Source: UBA3910 sp002391465 (GTDB lineage Bacteria; Bacillota; Limnochordia; Darwinibacteriales; Darwinibacteriaceae). From it: a stretch of 64,000 nt of DNA. Positions within the stretch are counted from its first letter, which is position 1, and the number at the start of each line of letters is the position of its first letter. The notes below the pieces were generated by a model. That model was not told the DNA's origin. It searched no databases and worked only from the letters and a program-made list of their open reading frames with translations. Positions 33,605 through 42,081 of this stretch are shown here, in pieces. Position numbers and translations under genes: made by a program. The DNA lies in contig JASGVS010000028.1 of NCBI GenBank assembly GCA_030054835.1, positions 1 through 64,000 of the forward strand, read 5' to 3'.

Positions 33605-34882
33605 ATGTATGACTTGGGAGCTCAGCGCAAGGAAGATATCATTCTTCAACCGTGGCAGCGGTGGGGCTGCAGCGAAGAAGAATGGCATGATTGGCATTGG
33701 CAGGTTAGAAACCGCATTCAAACAGTGGATGGGCTCGCCCAGCACATTCCCCTCACCAGGCAAGAAGAGGAGGAAATCGCCAAGGTTCTGACCGTTTTCA
33801 GGATGGGGATCACGCCTTATTACGCTTCCCTGATGGACCCGGACGATCCCAACTGCCCCATTCGTCGGCAGGCCATACCCACCATAGCCGAAACCTATTT
33901 CGGCACAGCGGATATGCACGACCCCCTCAGTGAGGAGAAGGACTCACCTGTACCGGGGTTAACCCACCGCTACCCCGATCGGGTCTTGTTCCTAATTACG
34001 GATCAGTGCTCCATGTACTGCCGCCACTGTACCAGACGCCGCTTTGCGGGGCAGAGGGACGGGGGAGTGGACTGGAAGTACATCGAACAGGGCGTGGAAT
34101 ACATCCGGAACACGCCGGCGGTGCGGGATGTTCTTCTTTCCGGTGGCGATGCCCTGCTTATGGCCGACAGCAGGTTAGAAACAATTATCCAGATGCTGCG
34201 GGAGATTCCCCACGTGGAGGTAATACGAATCGGGACTCGGACACCGGTGGTTATGCCGCAGCGGATTACAGACGACCTAGTTAACATGCTGAAGAAATAC
34301 CATCCCATTTGGCTGAACACCCACTTCAACCACGCTAAGGAAATTACGCCAGAAGCTGCCGCGGCCTGTGAAAAGTTGGTTGACGCCGGTATTCCCGTCG
34401 GCAATCAAAGCGTTTTACTGCGCGGCGTCAATGATAACCCCGAGACCATGAAAGAGCTGGTGCTTAAACTGGTGAAGATCCGGGTCAGGCCGTATTACAT
34501 CTACCAGTGTGATTTATCAGCGGGGATCGAACACTTCCGGACAAAGGTTTCCAAGGGCATCGAGATTATGGAAGCGCTGCGCGGGCATATCTCAGGTTAC
34601 GCAGTGCCCACCTATGTAATCGACGTGCCTGGCGGCGGGGGTAAGACGCCCGTTATGCCCCAGTATTTGCTCAGTATGTCTCCCACGAAGGTGGTGCTGC
34701 GTAATTACGAAGGGGTAATCGCTACCTACGCTGAGCCCCAGTACAACGCGGTGCCGTGGGAGTTTGAGAACGGAGAAGAGGGAGCTTACACAGGCGTTGC
34801 CCAGCTCTTGGAATCAAAGGAGAACCGCTCAATTGAGCCTGATAACCTAGAGCGCAGGCGTCGCAGTGCCCAGAAAAAGTGA
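33605..34882 (+). CDS. kamA: L-lysine 2,3-aminomutase
   Basis: A radical-SAM, PLP-dependent enzyme making beta-lysine, the first step of the pathway. The cluster motif C135-S-M-Y-C139-R-H-C142 and the PLP lysine in P-G-G-G-G-K-T-P are present; the SAM-binding G-G-D region follows the cluster. At 425 residues it has the usual LAM length. ATG 33605 touches its AAAGGAG site with no spacing, so TTG 33614 may be the real start (three residues shorter). Placing kamA late in the operon, after atoA, is unusual but not unique as far as I know. Confidence 0.93.
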   Translation: MYDLGAQRKEDIILQPWQRWGCSEEEWHDWHWQVRNRIQTVDGLAQHIPLTRQEEEEIAKVLTVFRMGITPYYASLMDPDDPNCPIRRQAIPTIAETYFGTADMHDPLSEEKDSPVPGLTHRYPDRVLFLITDQCSMYCRHCTRRRFAGQRDGGVDWKYIEQGVEYIRNTPAVRDVLLSGGDALLMADSRLETIIQMLREIPHVEVIRIGTRTPVVMPQRITDDLVNMLKKYHPIWLNTHFNHAKEITPEAAAACEKLVDAGIPVGNQSVLLRGVNDNPETMKELVLKLVKIRVRPYYIYQCDLSAGIEHFRTKVSKGIEIMEALRGHISGYAVPTYVIDVPGGGGKTPVMPQYLLSMSPTKVVLRNYEGVIATYAEPQYNAVPWEFENGEEGAYTGVAQLLESKENRSIEPDNLERRRRSAQKK

Positions 34883-34894
34883 AGGAGGATGGTT

Positions 34895-36076
34895 ATGCAG
34901 GAAGTTGTAATTGTTGAGGCAGTCCGGACAGCCATCGGCGGTTTTGGCGGTACCCTTAAAGATTTGCCCGCGGCCGATTTGGGTGCAGTCCTGATTAAGG
35001 AAATACTGGAGCGTACCCAAATCCCGCCGGCAGACATGGATGAGGTAATCTTAGGCAACGTGCTCCAGGCAGCTTCCGGTCAGAACCCGGCTCGCCAGGC
35101 TGCCATAAAAGGAGGCGTAGCCGTAAGCGTACCGTCCCACACAGTGAATAAGGTCTGCGGCTCGGGCCTGAAGGCAGTTGGCTTAGCTGCCCAGGCCATT
35201 CGGGCCGGCGACGGTCATGTCTATATAGTAGGCGGCATGGAAAGCATGAGCACCGCTCCCTATGCTGAACCAAAAGCGCGCTGGGGTGTAAGGATGGGAC
35301 ACAGCCAGTTTGTTGATGTGATGATCAAGGACGGCCTGTGGTGTGCCTTTGGTGATGTGCACATGGGCGTTACGGCAGAAAACATCGCTGAGAAGTGGAA
35401 TATCAGCCGTACAGAGCAGGATGAGTTTGCCGCCCACAGCCAAGCAAAATACCAGGAGGCGTTGGCAGCGGGGCGCTTCACTCAGGAAATAGTCCCCGTA
35501 ATTATCCCCCAAAGGCGGGGCGATCCCATTGAGTTTGTCCAAGATGAACATCCTAGGGCAGGTGTAACGGTGGAGGGACTAGCCAGGCTGAGACCCGCCT
35601 TTAAGCCCGATGGTACCGTAACGGCAGGTAACGCCTCCGGAATTAACGACGGGGCAGCAGCCCTTTTGGTCATGTCCAGGGAGAAGGCGGAGGAGTACGG
35701 TCTGAAACCGATGGCCCGCATCCTCAGCTACGCAGCTTCCGGCGTTGACCCTGCCATCATGGGTATGGGTCCGGTTGAAGCGAGCCGCAAGGCACTGGAA
35801 AAATGCGGTTTGACCGTTGCTGACATGGATCTAATCGAGGCCAATGAGGCCTTTGCAGCCCAATCCATAGCGGTCGCCAGGGAGCTGGGCTTGGATCCAG
35901 AGAAGGTGAATGTAAACGGAGGAGCAATTGCTTTGGGGCATCCAATCGGCGCCAGCGGCGCGAGGATTTTGGTCACTTTGCTCCACGCCATGGCGGACCG
36001 GGACGCCCAGTTGGGCCTGGCCACGCTCTGCATTGGCGGCGGTCAGGGTTACGCTGTTGTGGTTGAGCGGCTGTAA
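34895..36076 (+). CDS. Acetyl-CoA acetyltransferase (thiolase)
   Basis: A 393-residue degradative/biosynthetic thiolase. The active-site Cys is in N-K-V-C-G-S-G-L-K-A (~88), the catalytic His in G-H-P-I-G-A-S-G-A-R-I (~349), and the second Cys in L-C-I-G-G-G-Q-G (~379). In this operon it should split acetoacetyl-CoA to two acetyl-CoA. The earlier ATG at 34889 is next to the AAGGAGG site, and ATG 34895 is preferred. Either thlA or atoB would be a reasonable symbol. Confidence 0.93.
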   Translation: MQEVVIVEAVRTAIGGFGGTLKDLPAADLGAVLIKEILERTQIPPADMDEVILGNVLQAASGQNPARQAAIKGGVAVSVPSHTVNKVCGSGLKAVGLAAQAIRAGDGHVYIVGGMESMSTAPYAEPKARWGVRMGHSQFVDVMIKDGLWCAFGDVHMGVTAENIAEKWNISRTEQDEFAAHSQAKYQEALAAGRFTQEIVPVIIPQRRGDPIEFVQDEHPRAGVTVEGLARLRPAFKPDGTVTAGNASGINDGAAALLVMSREKAEEYGLKPMARILSYAASGVDPAIMGMGPVEASRKALEKCGLTVADMDLIEANEAFAAQSIAVARELGLDPEKVNVNGGAIALGHPIGASGARILVTLLHAMADRDAQLGLATLCIGGGQGYAVVVERL

Positions 36077-36090
36077 TTGGAGGTGAAAAG

Positions 36091-36930
36091 ATGATTATAG
36101 GTGTGATCGGTGCAGGTACCATGGGGAGCGGCATTGCTGAAATTGCTGCCCAGCAGGGGCAGGTGGTTATGCTTGATGTGGCCATGACGCGGGCTGAAGC
36201 GGGCCTGCAGGCAATTGACCGGAGATTGAGCCGCGGAGTGGAGCGGGGTTATGTGGATGAAGTGCAGAAGGAGCAGATCCTGGCCAACATTACCCTGTCC
36301 ACCGAATTGAGGGATCTGGCTGAAGCCGATATTGTACTGGAGGCTGCCGCTGAGGATCTGGAGATTAAGAAGGAACTGTTCGTTTCCCTCGCTGAAATTT
36401 GCTCAGAGCAGTGTATTTTAGCCACCAACACTTCCGCCCTCAGTGTTACGGCCATTGCTGCGGCAGTTAAGAATCCTGCCCGGGTGTTGGGCATCCACTT
36501 TTTCAACCCGGTGCCCCGCATGAAGCTGGTGGAACTGGTCAAAACGCCCTTTGCTGAGCAGGAATACTTGGCTAAAGCTAGGGAGTTTGTGGAGGCTTTG
36601 GGCAAGACGGCTGTCTTGGTGGATGAGTCCCCAGGCTTTGTGGTGAATCGGCTCCTGATCCCCATGATCAACGAGGCTGTGTATCTGCTGCAGGAAGGGG
36701 TCGCTTCTGCTGAAGATATAGATACGGCCATGCAGCTTGGGGCCAACCATCCCATGGGCCCCTTAGCACTTGCCGATTTGGTCGGTTTAGACATCTGCTT
36801 GGCCATTATGGAGACGCTCCAGCGGGAGTTGGGCGAGGATAAATACAGACCTGCCCCGCTTTTGCGGAAAATGGTGCGGGCAGGGAAACTGGGCAGAAAG
36901 ACCAAGGCCGGTTTCTATCACTACAACTGA
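36091..36930 (+). CDS. hbd: 3-hydroxybutyryl-CoA dehydrogenase
   Basis: A 279-residue NAD-dependent dehydrogenase with the N-terminal Rossmann motif I-G-A-G-T-M-G-S-G-I-A, the family's T-N-T-S-x-L, H-F-F-N-P-V-P-R-M-K-L-V-E and the C-terminal H-P-M-G-P-L-A-L-A-D-L-V-G-L-D. It interconverts acetoacetyl-CoA and 3-hydroxybutyryl-CoA. Its stop codon shares the A of the crt region's open frame, showing tight packing. The direction in vivo depends on whether crotonyl-CoA is oxidised or reduced. Confidence 0.93.
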   Translation: MIIGVIGAGTMGSGIAEIAAQQGQVVMLDVAMTRAEAGLQAIDRRLSRGVERGYVDEVQKEQILANITLSTELRDLAEADIVLEAAAEDLEIKKELFVSLAEICSEQCILATNTSALSVTAIAAAVKNPARVLGIHFFNPVPRMKLVELVKTPFAEQEYLAKAREFVEALGKTAVLVDESPGFVVNRLLIPMINEAVYLLQEGVASAEDIDTAMQLGANHPMGPLALADLVGLDICLAIMETLQRELGEDKYRPAPLLRKMVRAGKLGRKTKAGFYHYN

Positions 36931-36947
36931 TGGGCGGGGAGGTAAGA

Positions 36948-37721
36948 ATGGACTTAACGCGGTTTGAATTAACGCCGAACGGAAAATGGGCCCTCCTTGA
37001 ACTTGCCCGTCCGGCCGAGCTCAATGTGCTGGATGAAACGGCTTTGGCAGAATTAGACCTTATTCTGGATAAGCTTGAGGCAGAGCGCATAAAGGTAGTG
37101 GTCATCACCGGTCAAGGCAGGGCGTTTGCGGCCGGAGCCGATGTATCAACCATGGCCCAGTATGACGCCAAGACAGCGGAGGAGTTCTCCCGCTTTGGTA
37201 ACGGAGTTTTTCAAAAGATTGAAGATCACCCCGCCATATTCATTGCCGCGGTGAACGGCTTTACCTTGGGGGGCGGCTGTGAGCTTGCTTTAGCCTGCGA
37301 CTTCCGCTTTGCGTCCACTAAGGCCTCCTTTGGCCAGCCCGAAATCAACCTGGGCATAATCCCCGGTTTTGGCGGAACCCAAAGGCTGCCCCGGATTATT
37401 GGCCCAGCCAAGGCCAAGGAATGGATCCTAACTGGACGCCGTTATTCGGCCGAGGAAGCCCATGAGGTTGGGCTTGTGAGCCGAGTTGTGGAGCCTGACC
37501 ATCTGCTTGCCGAGACAAAGGCTTTTGCGGAGGAACTCGTAACAAAGTCAGGACCGATTCTAGCCCTAGCTAAACGGGCCATTAATTCAAGTGTAGGCAT
37601 GGGCGGGGAAGACATCCCCTTGGAAGCGAATCTCTTTGGCCAGTGTTTCGCTACCCGCGACGGCCCGGAAGGACTCAAGGCTTTCCTAGAAAAACGCAGC
37701 CCAAACTTTGAGGATAGGTGA
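36948..37721 (+). CDS. crt: Enoyl-CoA hydratase (crotonase)
   Basis: A 257-residue crotonase: the oxyanion-hole motifs are F-A-A-G-A-D-V near residue 60 and G-G-G-C-E-L-A-L-A-C-D near 105, with the catalytic Glu in that region and in P-E-I-N-L-G-I-I-P-G-F-G-G-T-Q. It hydrates crotonyl-CoA to 3-hydroxybutyryl-CoA. The open frame runs back to 36930, but ATG 36948 follows GGGGAGG at five bases. Last gene of the operon. No butyryl-CoA dehydrogenase or EtfAB genes follow. Confidence 0.9.
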   Translation: MDLTRFELTPNGKWALLELARPAELNVLDETALAELDLILDKLEAERIKVVVITGQGRAFAAGADVSTMAQYDAKTAEEFSRFGNGVFQKIEDHPAIFIAAVNGFTLGGGCELALACDFRFASTKASFGQPEINLGIIPGFGGTQRLPRIIGPAKAKEWILTGRRYSAEEAHEVGLVSRVVEPDHLLAETKAFAEELVTKSGPILALAKRAINSSVGMGGEDIPLEANLFGQCFATRDGPEGLKAFLEKRSPNFEDR

Positions 37722-37862
37722 TCGTCTGCGGCACCATAACCCAGCTTTCAAAAGGCCCATGGGCAGGAGATGGTCAATGGCCGAACTGTAAGGTTCAGAT
37801 TGGGGGTAAGAGTAGGAGGCCTTTCGCCTGTTGCGGGGTGCTATAATGTGATGGACGTGAAA

Positions 37863-37886
37863 TAGGCGGGGAATAGTCCCCGCCTA
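37863..37886. terminator. Bidirectional terminator hairpin
   Basis: TAGGCGGGGA (37863-37872) pairs with TCCCCGCCTA (37877-37886), a ten-pair stem with loop ATAG, between the convergent crt operon and the lipoprotein gene. The gap 37722-37862 also holds TATAAT at 37842-37847, but no matching -35 or gene, and small inverted repeats (37755-37764, GCCCATGGGC). Confidence 0.7.
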
Positions 37887-37890
37887 CTTA

Positions 37891-38361
37891 TTATTCTATG
37901 TAACTGTAATCGAGCTCCAGCATCCATTTGCCATTGTGTTTCCGGAAGTACATCTCCATGGCGTATTCTGCAACATACCAATCTACGTTCATAAACCGGA
38001 TTTCCACCGCGGCCCGGCTCATGTCGGGCGTGAACATAATGCTTTTGAAGTCTACAAAGTGATTGGAACGGGAAACTCCCGGTAGTCGCCAGTGCCTGTC
38101 CAAACCCCGCTCTAGACTGCCCATGGCGTTGGTGAAATGGGAGTAACCGTCGGGGTGGATTAACTTCTGTAGTCCATCCAGATCCCGGTCCAGCACTAGG
38201 TCAATAACCTGGTGGGATAGGGCCATTATCTCCCCGTAGGGGTCAAGCACCCCCTGGGATTTGGCTCCAGATGACTGGCAGCCGCTCACGAAAACGGCCA
38301 GCACTAAGAGCACAAAAAAAGAAGCAGGTAGTATTTTTCCCTTGATTTGCTGCAAAGACAT
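37891..38361 (-). CDS. Lipoprotein of unknown function (NTF2-like region)
   Basis: About 156 residues. A lipoprotein signal peptide (K-G-K-I-L-P then a hydrophobic stretch, lipobox V-S-G-C near residue 27) leads to a globular domain with D-L-D-G-L-Q-K-L-I-H-P-D-G, A-V-E-I-R-F and W-M-L-E-L-D, a pattern like the small NTF2-like/DUF4829 type extracytoplasmic domains, which I propose with low certainty. The open frame continues upstream to 38505, but the first ~48 codons overlap a terminator stem (38451-38482), and ATG 38361 precedes the signal peptide. It should be membrane anchored on the outside. Confidence 0.7.
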   Translation of the reverse strand: MSLQQIKGKILPASFFVLLVLAVFVSGCQSSGAKSQGVLDPYGEIMALSHQVIDLVLDRDLDGLQKLIHPDGYSHFTNAMGSLERGLDRHWRLPGVSRSNHFVDFKSIMFTPDMSRAAVEIRFMNVDWYVAEYAMEMYFRKHNGKWMLELDYSYIE

Positions 38362-38450
38362 CTCATCCTTTCGAGCATTTTTGGTCCATTGTTCTACGTA
38401 CGCTTTCAGGTAAATAATTCGCCGCGGGGAGGGGTAAGTCCTATCCATAG

Positions 38451-38482
38451 AAAAACCCAGCAGGGAATCTATCTCTGCTGGG
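38451..38482 (-). terminator. Intrinsic terminator of the MEDS-HD-GYP gene
   Basis: On the minus strand CCCAGCAG (38482-38475) pairs with CTGCTGGG (38463-38456), followed by TTTTT (38455-38451). Eight-pair stem and 11-nt loop. Confidence 0.85.
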
Positions 38483-38494
38483 CTGTGTTTCATA

Positions 38495-39778
38495 CTAAAC
38501 AGCAATGCGGAAGAGGGAAAGGAACGGGCCCACCAGATCTGGATCGAACTGACCCCCTGCCGCCTGCATAATTTCCCTTACCGCATCCTTGTGGCTGCGG
38601 GCCCGCCTGTAAGGGCGGTCATTGGTCATGGCATCATAGGCATCGCAAATAGCGATGATTCTGGCCATGAGGGGAATATCTGTACCTGCTAAGCCTTCGG
38701 GATAACCTCCGCCGTCGTAGCGTTCATGATGGTAGCGGACAGCTGAGGCGATCTCCTGCAGCGAACTTACCTGGGCCAAAGCATTAGCGCCAAAGAGAGG
38801 GTGCATTTTGATCTGCTCGTACTCTGTTAAAGTGAGTTGGCCCGGTTTGTTGAGAATCTCCTTAGGTATGATCGTTTTGCCGATATCATGGATTAGGGCA
38901 GCGTAATACAGCTTGGTCTTAAACTCCTCGTCCATGTTGAGCTTATCGGCGAGCTTGTACGCTAAGGAAGCTACGTTAGTGCAGTGATCCTTGGTATAAG
39001 GGTCGTGGGTTTCCAAGAGTTTCAGAAAACCCGCGATGATGCCATCGGTCATTGCCCGATGGAGCTCCCTTATTTCCTCCTGCTTTTTGGCAAAGGCCTT
39101 TTCGAAGCGGCTCTTGTTGTTGGTAAAGCGCGTTATGTTCTCGAGCCAGACTTGCACCTGATGCTTAACTTTTGGGCTCTCGTCCGGATTGGCCGGCGGG
39201 ATATAATAGGGATTGTTATGGATTTTATTCTGCCACAGGATTATGGGATGGGTTTGGATGATACTCCTGATCAAATCATCCGAGAACATGTTCAAATTGT
39301 ACCGGCAGAGGGCGGAAACGGGATATTCATCAAACACATGCTTGTTCAGCTTCCATTCGTACTCCACCATCAGCTCTTCTGCCTGAGGGTACTCAACCAG
39401 CCAGCTCAGCTCACCTGTTATCGCTAAGAACTGATAACCTTCCTTCAGGGCATCCTCCACCAGCGTCTTGATCATCTTCACCATCCTATCTGGTGAAAAG
39501 GCGCCGTTTTGGGTGTAGACGTCTGAGCGGTCCACAAAGAGGAGCTCACCGTCCTTGTTACCCTGGGTCCAGAGCTCGGCCCACTGACTCAGGAGTTCAG
39601 GCGTATCCATTGCTCCGGTGATGTAGATACAGCGTGCGTTCTTGGCCAGGGAGGACTGAATAAAGGCGGTTACATAGCCCATCACTTCCCGCTCGTCGCG
39701 GTAGAGGGCAACGAGGTGATCCCCCGGCCGGATCGCCTGCGCCTGTGTAAGCAACTCGCCTTTCAACACTCCCTGCAT
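38495..39778 (-). CDS. MEDS-domain HD-GYP phosphodiesterase
   Basis: About 427 residues. The N-terminal ~190 residues look like the MEDS sensory domain (R-P-G-D-H-L-V-A-L-Y, F-V-D-R-S-D-V-Y). The C-terminal ~190 are HD-GYP: L-I-H-D-I-G-K, Y-H-H-E-R-Y-D-G-G-G-Y-P, and A-I-C-D-A-Y-D-A-M-T. These motifs suggest hydrolysis of cyclic di-GMP. The domains are joined by a coiled segment (~205-245). The frame also has ATG 39814, but the transcript should start near 39823 and the first ATG lies in a hairpin loop; ATG 39778 with GGAG eight bases upstream is preferred. Cytoplasmic. Confidence 0.85.
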   Translation of the reverse strand: MQGVLKGELLTQAQAIRPGDHLVALYRDEREVMGYVTAFIQSSLAKNARCIYITGAMDTPELLSQWAELWTQGNKDGELLFVDRSDVYTQNGAFSPDRMVKMIKTLVEDALKEGYQFLAITGELSWLVEYPQAEELMVEYEWKLNKHVFDEYPVSALCRYNLNMFSDDLIRSIIQTHPIILWQNKIHNNPYYIPPANPDESPKVKHQVQVWLENITRFTNNKSRFEKAFAKKQEEIRELHRAMTDGIIAGFLKLLETHDPYTKDHCTNVASLAYKLADKLNMDEEFKTKLYYAALIHDIGKTIIPKEILNKPGQLTLTEYEQIKMHPLFGANALAQVSSLQEIASAVRYHHERYDGGGYPEGLAGTDIPLMARIIAICDAYDAMTNDRPYRRARSHKDAVREIMQAAGGQFDPDLVGPFLSLFRIAV

Positions 39779-39803
39779 TGTCTCGACTCCATTAACAAAA
39801 ATT

Positions 39804-39858
39804 GCTTGCCCCATGGCAAGCTAATGATAATAATACAAGTTTAGGCATTGGCTGTCAA
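39804..39858 (-). promoter_or_regulatory. Strong promoter and 5'-terminal hairpin of the MEDS-HD-GYP gene
   Basis: Minus-strand TTGACA (39858-39853), 17-bp spacer, TATTAT (39835-39830) is close to consensus. The start would be near 39823, so the mRNA begins with GCTTGCC-ATGG-GGCAAGC (39821-39804), a 7-bp hairpin, followed by AATTTTTG. It may attenuate or stabilise the message. Confidence 0.7.
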
Positions 39859-39926
39859 TTATTGTTTTTCATATTTTTTGACAACAAAGTACTCTCCGTT
39901 ACACTGTTTGTGAATCAATTCCTAAG

Positions 39927-39956
39927 TTGACGGCTGTCTAATCAGCGTGGTATTAT
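39927..39956 (+). promoter_or_regulatory. Promoter of the methyl-accepting protein gene
   Basis: TTGACG (39927-39932), 18-bp spacer and TATTAT (39951-39956). The leader of about 120 nt contains no riboswitch that I recognise. Confidence 0.6.
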
Positions 39957-40081
39957 GAACTTGCAATATGTGGCATTTTTGGACAATTGTGCCTAGTTGC
40001 GACACCTGCGGAAATAGTTGTTGGACAAGCTGCCGACTGTTGAGAGGACCCAAAGCATCTTAGGGGGAGAGAGGGATCTTT

Positions 40082-41944
40082 ATGAAAAGCCGGTTTGCCA
40101 TCAAGAGCATGAAGACGAGAATGGTTGTGCTGTTCAGTTTGGCCTTTTTAGTTGTTACCGTTGGTGCCAGTGCTTTCTTTTACTTTACCGCCAGCGGGCT
40201 TATGCGTTCCAATATCCTGCGGGAGGCGCAGGTGATAGCTGAGCTCAACGCCCAGGCCATTTCCCATTGGTTCATTGCGATAGAAGATGATATGTACTTA
40301 TTCTCCCAAATCCCCGAAGTCCGGGCACAGAATTGGGATGAAGCGAGGGTGTTAATGAATGTCCTCATAGAAGACCGCCCCTACTACGGCGGCATTCTCC
40401 TTGCCAACCTAGATGGAGATGCCATTACCGTGGAGGGGCATGTTATTAACATTGGCGAACGGGACTACTTCCTTGGAGCCTTGGCCGAAGAGGGAGTCTA
40501 TTATTCCCAACCAATGGTCACCCAAGCTACCGACCTGGCCACCATCATGCTGGCCAGGGCAGTTTACGACCAGAACGGCCGACCAAATGGAGTTGTGGCC
40601 TTCTCAGTAAGTCTGGAAGAACTTCAAGCTGTATCGGGCGGCATGTCACTCCACGGCCTTGGTTACGGCTGGTTGATCAATGAGGAACTGATGGTTCTGG
40701 GTCATCCCAACTCTGACTACTTAGGGAACGCCGATTTATTCCAAGCCGAACCGGAGCTGCGGCCCATTGTCTCTGAGATGCTGATGGGCGAAGCGGGAGT
40801 AGATACCTATCGGTTGGGTGATGAGAACGCCATCGTTGCCTACGCCCCCATAACCCAAACAGGCTGGGCGATCGCTCTGGAAGCACCTGAAAAAGAGGTG
40901 ATGGCAGGTATAACCCGCATGGCGCAAACCGCTGGGGGGATCATCGCGGTAGCGGTAGTGGTTGGTTCCATCCTAGCTTACGTGTTAGCCAATTCCATGG
41001 CCAATCCCATTATTAAGCTGAAGGAAGGGGCAGAACGGATTGCCACCGGGCATTTGGTGGAAATCACGGGAGTGGAACGGAGCGACGAGATCGGTGCCTT
41101 GGGCGCTGCCTTCAACCAGATGGTGGGCCATCTGCGCAGAGTGATTGAGAATGTGACAAGTTCAGTGGGAGAAGTGCTCGATACATCCAATTCCCTCTCG
41201 GCTGCAACAGAACAGACAAGCGCTTCCATTGAAGAAGTAGCCAGCAGTGCCAACCAGTTCTCCAGTACTGTTACTTCCATGAACCAAAACGTGGTGGAAG
41301 TGACCAATGCCACCACAGCCATTACATCCATGGCTTCAGATGGCGAAACGGCTTTGGCTGAGAGTACGGCGAAAATGGATGAGATGGTAAACAGCATTCA
41401 GCAGATTGCGGACATTGTCCAAAGTTTGGATGAGAGCTCAGACAAGATCGAGTTGATTGTTAAGACGATCTTTGAGATCACTGAGCAGACAAACCTGTTA
41501 GCGCTTAATGCGGCCATTGAAGCCGCCAGAGCGGGCGAGCAGGGACGGGGGTTTGCGGTTGTGGCAGGGGAAATCAGGAAGCTGTCTGAGCAGAGCCATA
41601 ATGCAACCCAAGATATTCGCGATTTGATCAGCGATATTCAAAGCAAGACCAAACAGGCCACTGCTGGGGTGGAAATGGGTGTGGCGGAAGTACATGAAAC
41701 GGCCACGACCGTTTCCCACACAGCCCAGCTTCTATCCACCATCATGCAAGCCATCAATGAAGTGAGTGAGCGCATTGAGCGGGTGAAGGAAGATACCCTC
41801 GACATTGACCGGGGGGCCCAGGAGATGGCTGCGGCCACAGAGGAACAGTCTGCCACAGTGGAGCAGATCGCAAGTTCGGCAGTGCGCTTAACCGAGATGG
41901 CTGCGGAGCTGCGGGCTTTGGTTGAACGTTTTCAACTGTCGTAG
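40082..41944 (+). CDS. Methyl-accepting chemotaxis protein, dCache type
   Basis: A 620-residue transmembrane chemoreceptor. TM1 is at about 13-36, then an extracellular dCache sensor (Y-Y-G-G-I-L-L-A-N-L-D-G, Y-Y-S-Q-P-M-V), TM2 near 285-305, HAMP ~305-358, and a long signalling coiled coil whose tip contains E-Q-T-N-L-L-A-L-N-A-A-I-E-A-A-R-A-G-E. The protein should couple to CheA/CheW. The ligand is unknown. ATG follows GGGGGAGAGAGGG. Monocistronic, with a strong terminator after it. No other chemotaxis genes are in the window. Confidence 0.92.
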   Translation: MKSRFAIKSMKTRMVVLFSLAFLVVTVGASAFFYFTASGLMRSNILREAQVIAELNAQAISHWFIAIEDDMYLFSQIPEVRAQNWDEARVLMNVLIEDRPYYGGILLANLDGDAITVEGHVINIGERDYFLGALAEEGVYYSQPMVTQATDLATIMLARAVYDQNGRPNGVVAFSVSLEELQAVSGGMSLHGLGYGWLINEELMVLGHPNSDYLGNADLFQAEPELRPIVSEMLMGEAGVDTYRLGDENAIVAYAPITQTGWAIALEAPEKEVMAGITRMAQTAGGIIAVAVVVGSILAYVLANSMANPIIKLKEGAERIATGHLVEITGVERSDEIGALGAAFNQMVGHLRRVIENVTSSVGEVLDTSNSLSAATEQTSASIEEVASSANQFSSTVTSMNQNVVEVTNATTAITSMASDGETALAESTAKMDEMVNSIQQIADIVQSLDESSDKIELIVKTIFEITEQTNLLALNAAIEAARAGEQGRGFAVVAGEIRKLSEQSHNATQDIRDLISDIQSKTKQATAGVEMGVAEVHETATTVSHTAQLLSTIMQAINEVSERIERVKEDTLDIDRGAQEMAAATEEQSATVEQIASSAVRLTEMAAELRALVERFQLS

Positions 41945-41961
41945 ACCGATATAGCAAAAAA

Positions 41962-42001
41962 ACAATAAGGCAATAAGACAATAAGACAATAAGACAATAA
42001 G
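41962..42001. repeat. Five tandem copies of an 8-bp repeat
   Basis: (A/G)CAATAAG occurs five times head to tail (41962, 41970, 41978, 41986, 41994); the second copy starts with G. It is just downstream of the methyl-accepting protein gene and upstream of its terminator, so it would be in the 3' untranslated region. Likely a slippage-prone microsatellite. Confidence 0.85.
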
Positions 42002-42013
42002 AGAGAATAAGTG

Positions 42014-42066
42014 CGGTGGCCACCGACCTTTCCCACAGGCAAGGAAAGGGGTGGCCACCGTTTTTT
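42014..42066 (+). terminator. Long intrinsic terminator
   Basis: CGGTGGCCACC (42014-42024) pairs with GGTGGCCACCG (42050-42060) and an inner CCTTTCC/GGAAAGG stem extends it; T(6) follows. The arms are each palindromic. Confidence 0.9.
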
Positions 42067-42081
42067 AGGGTTGTGCCATGG

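Noticed and set aside
37842..37847. TATAAT as promoter of a small RNA ending at 37886
   Set aside because: No -35 at a suitable distance and only ~35 nt to the terminator; probably chance.
38362..38505. N-terminal extension of the lipoprotein to 38505
   Set aside because: It overlaps the terminator of the upstream gene, and the signal peptide starts at the ATG at 38361.
41962..42001. CRISPR-like repeats
   Set aside because: Units are 8 bp with no spacers, and no cas genes are present.
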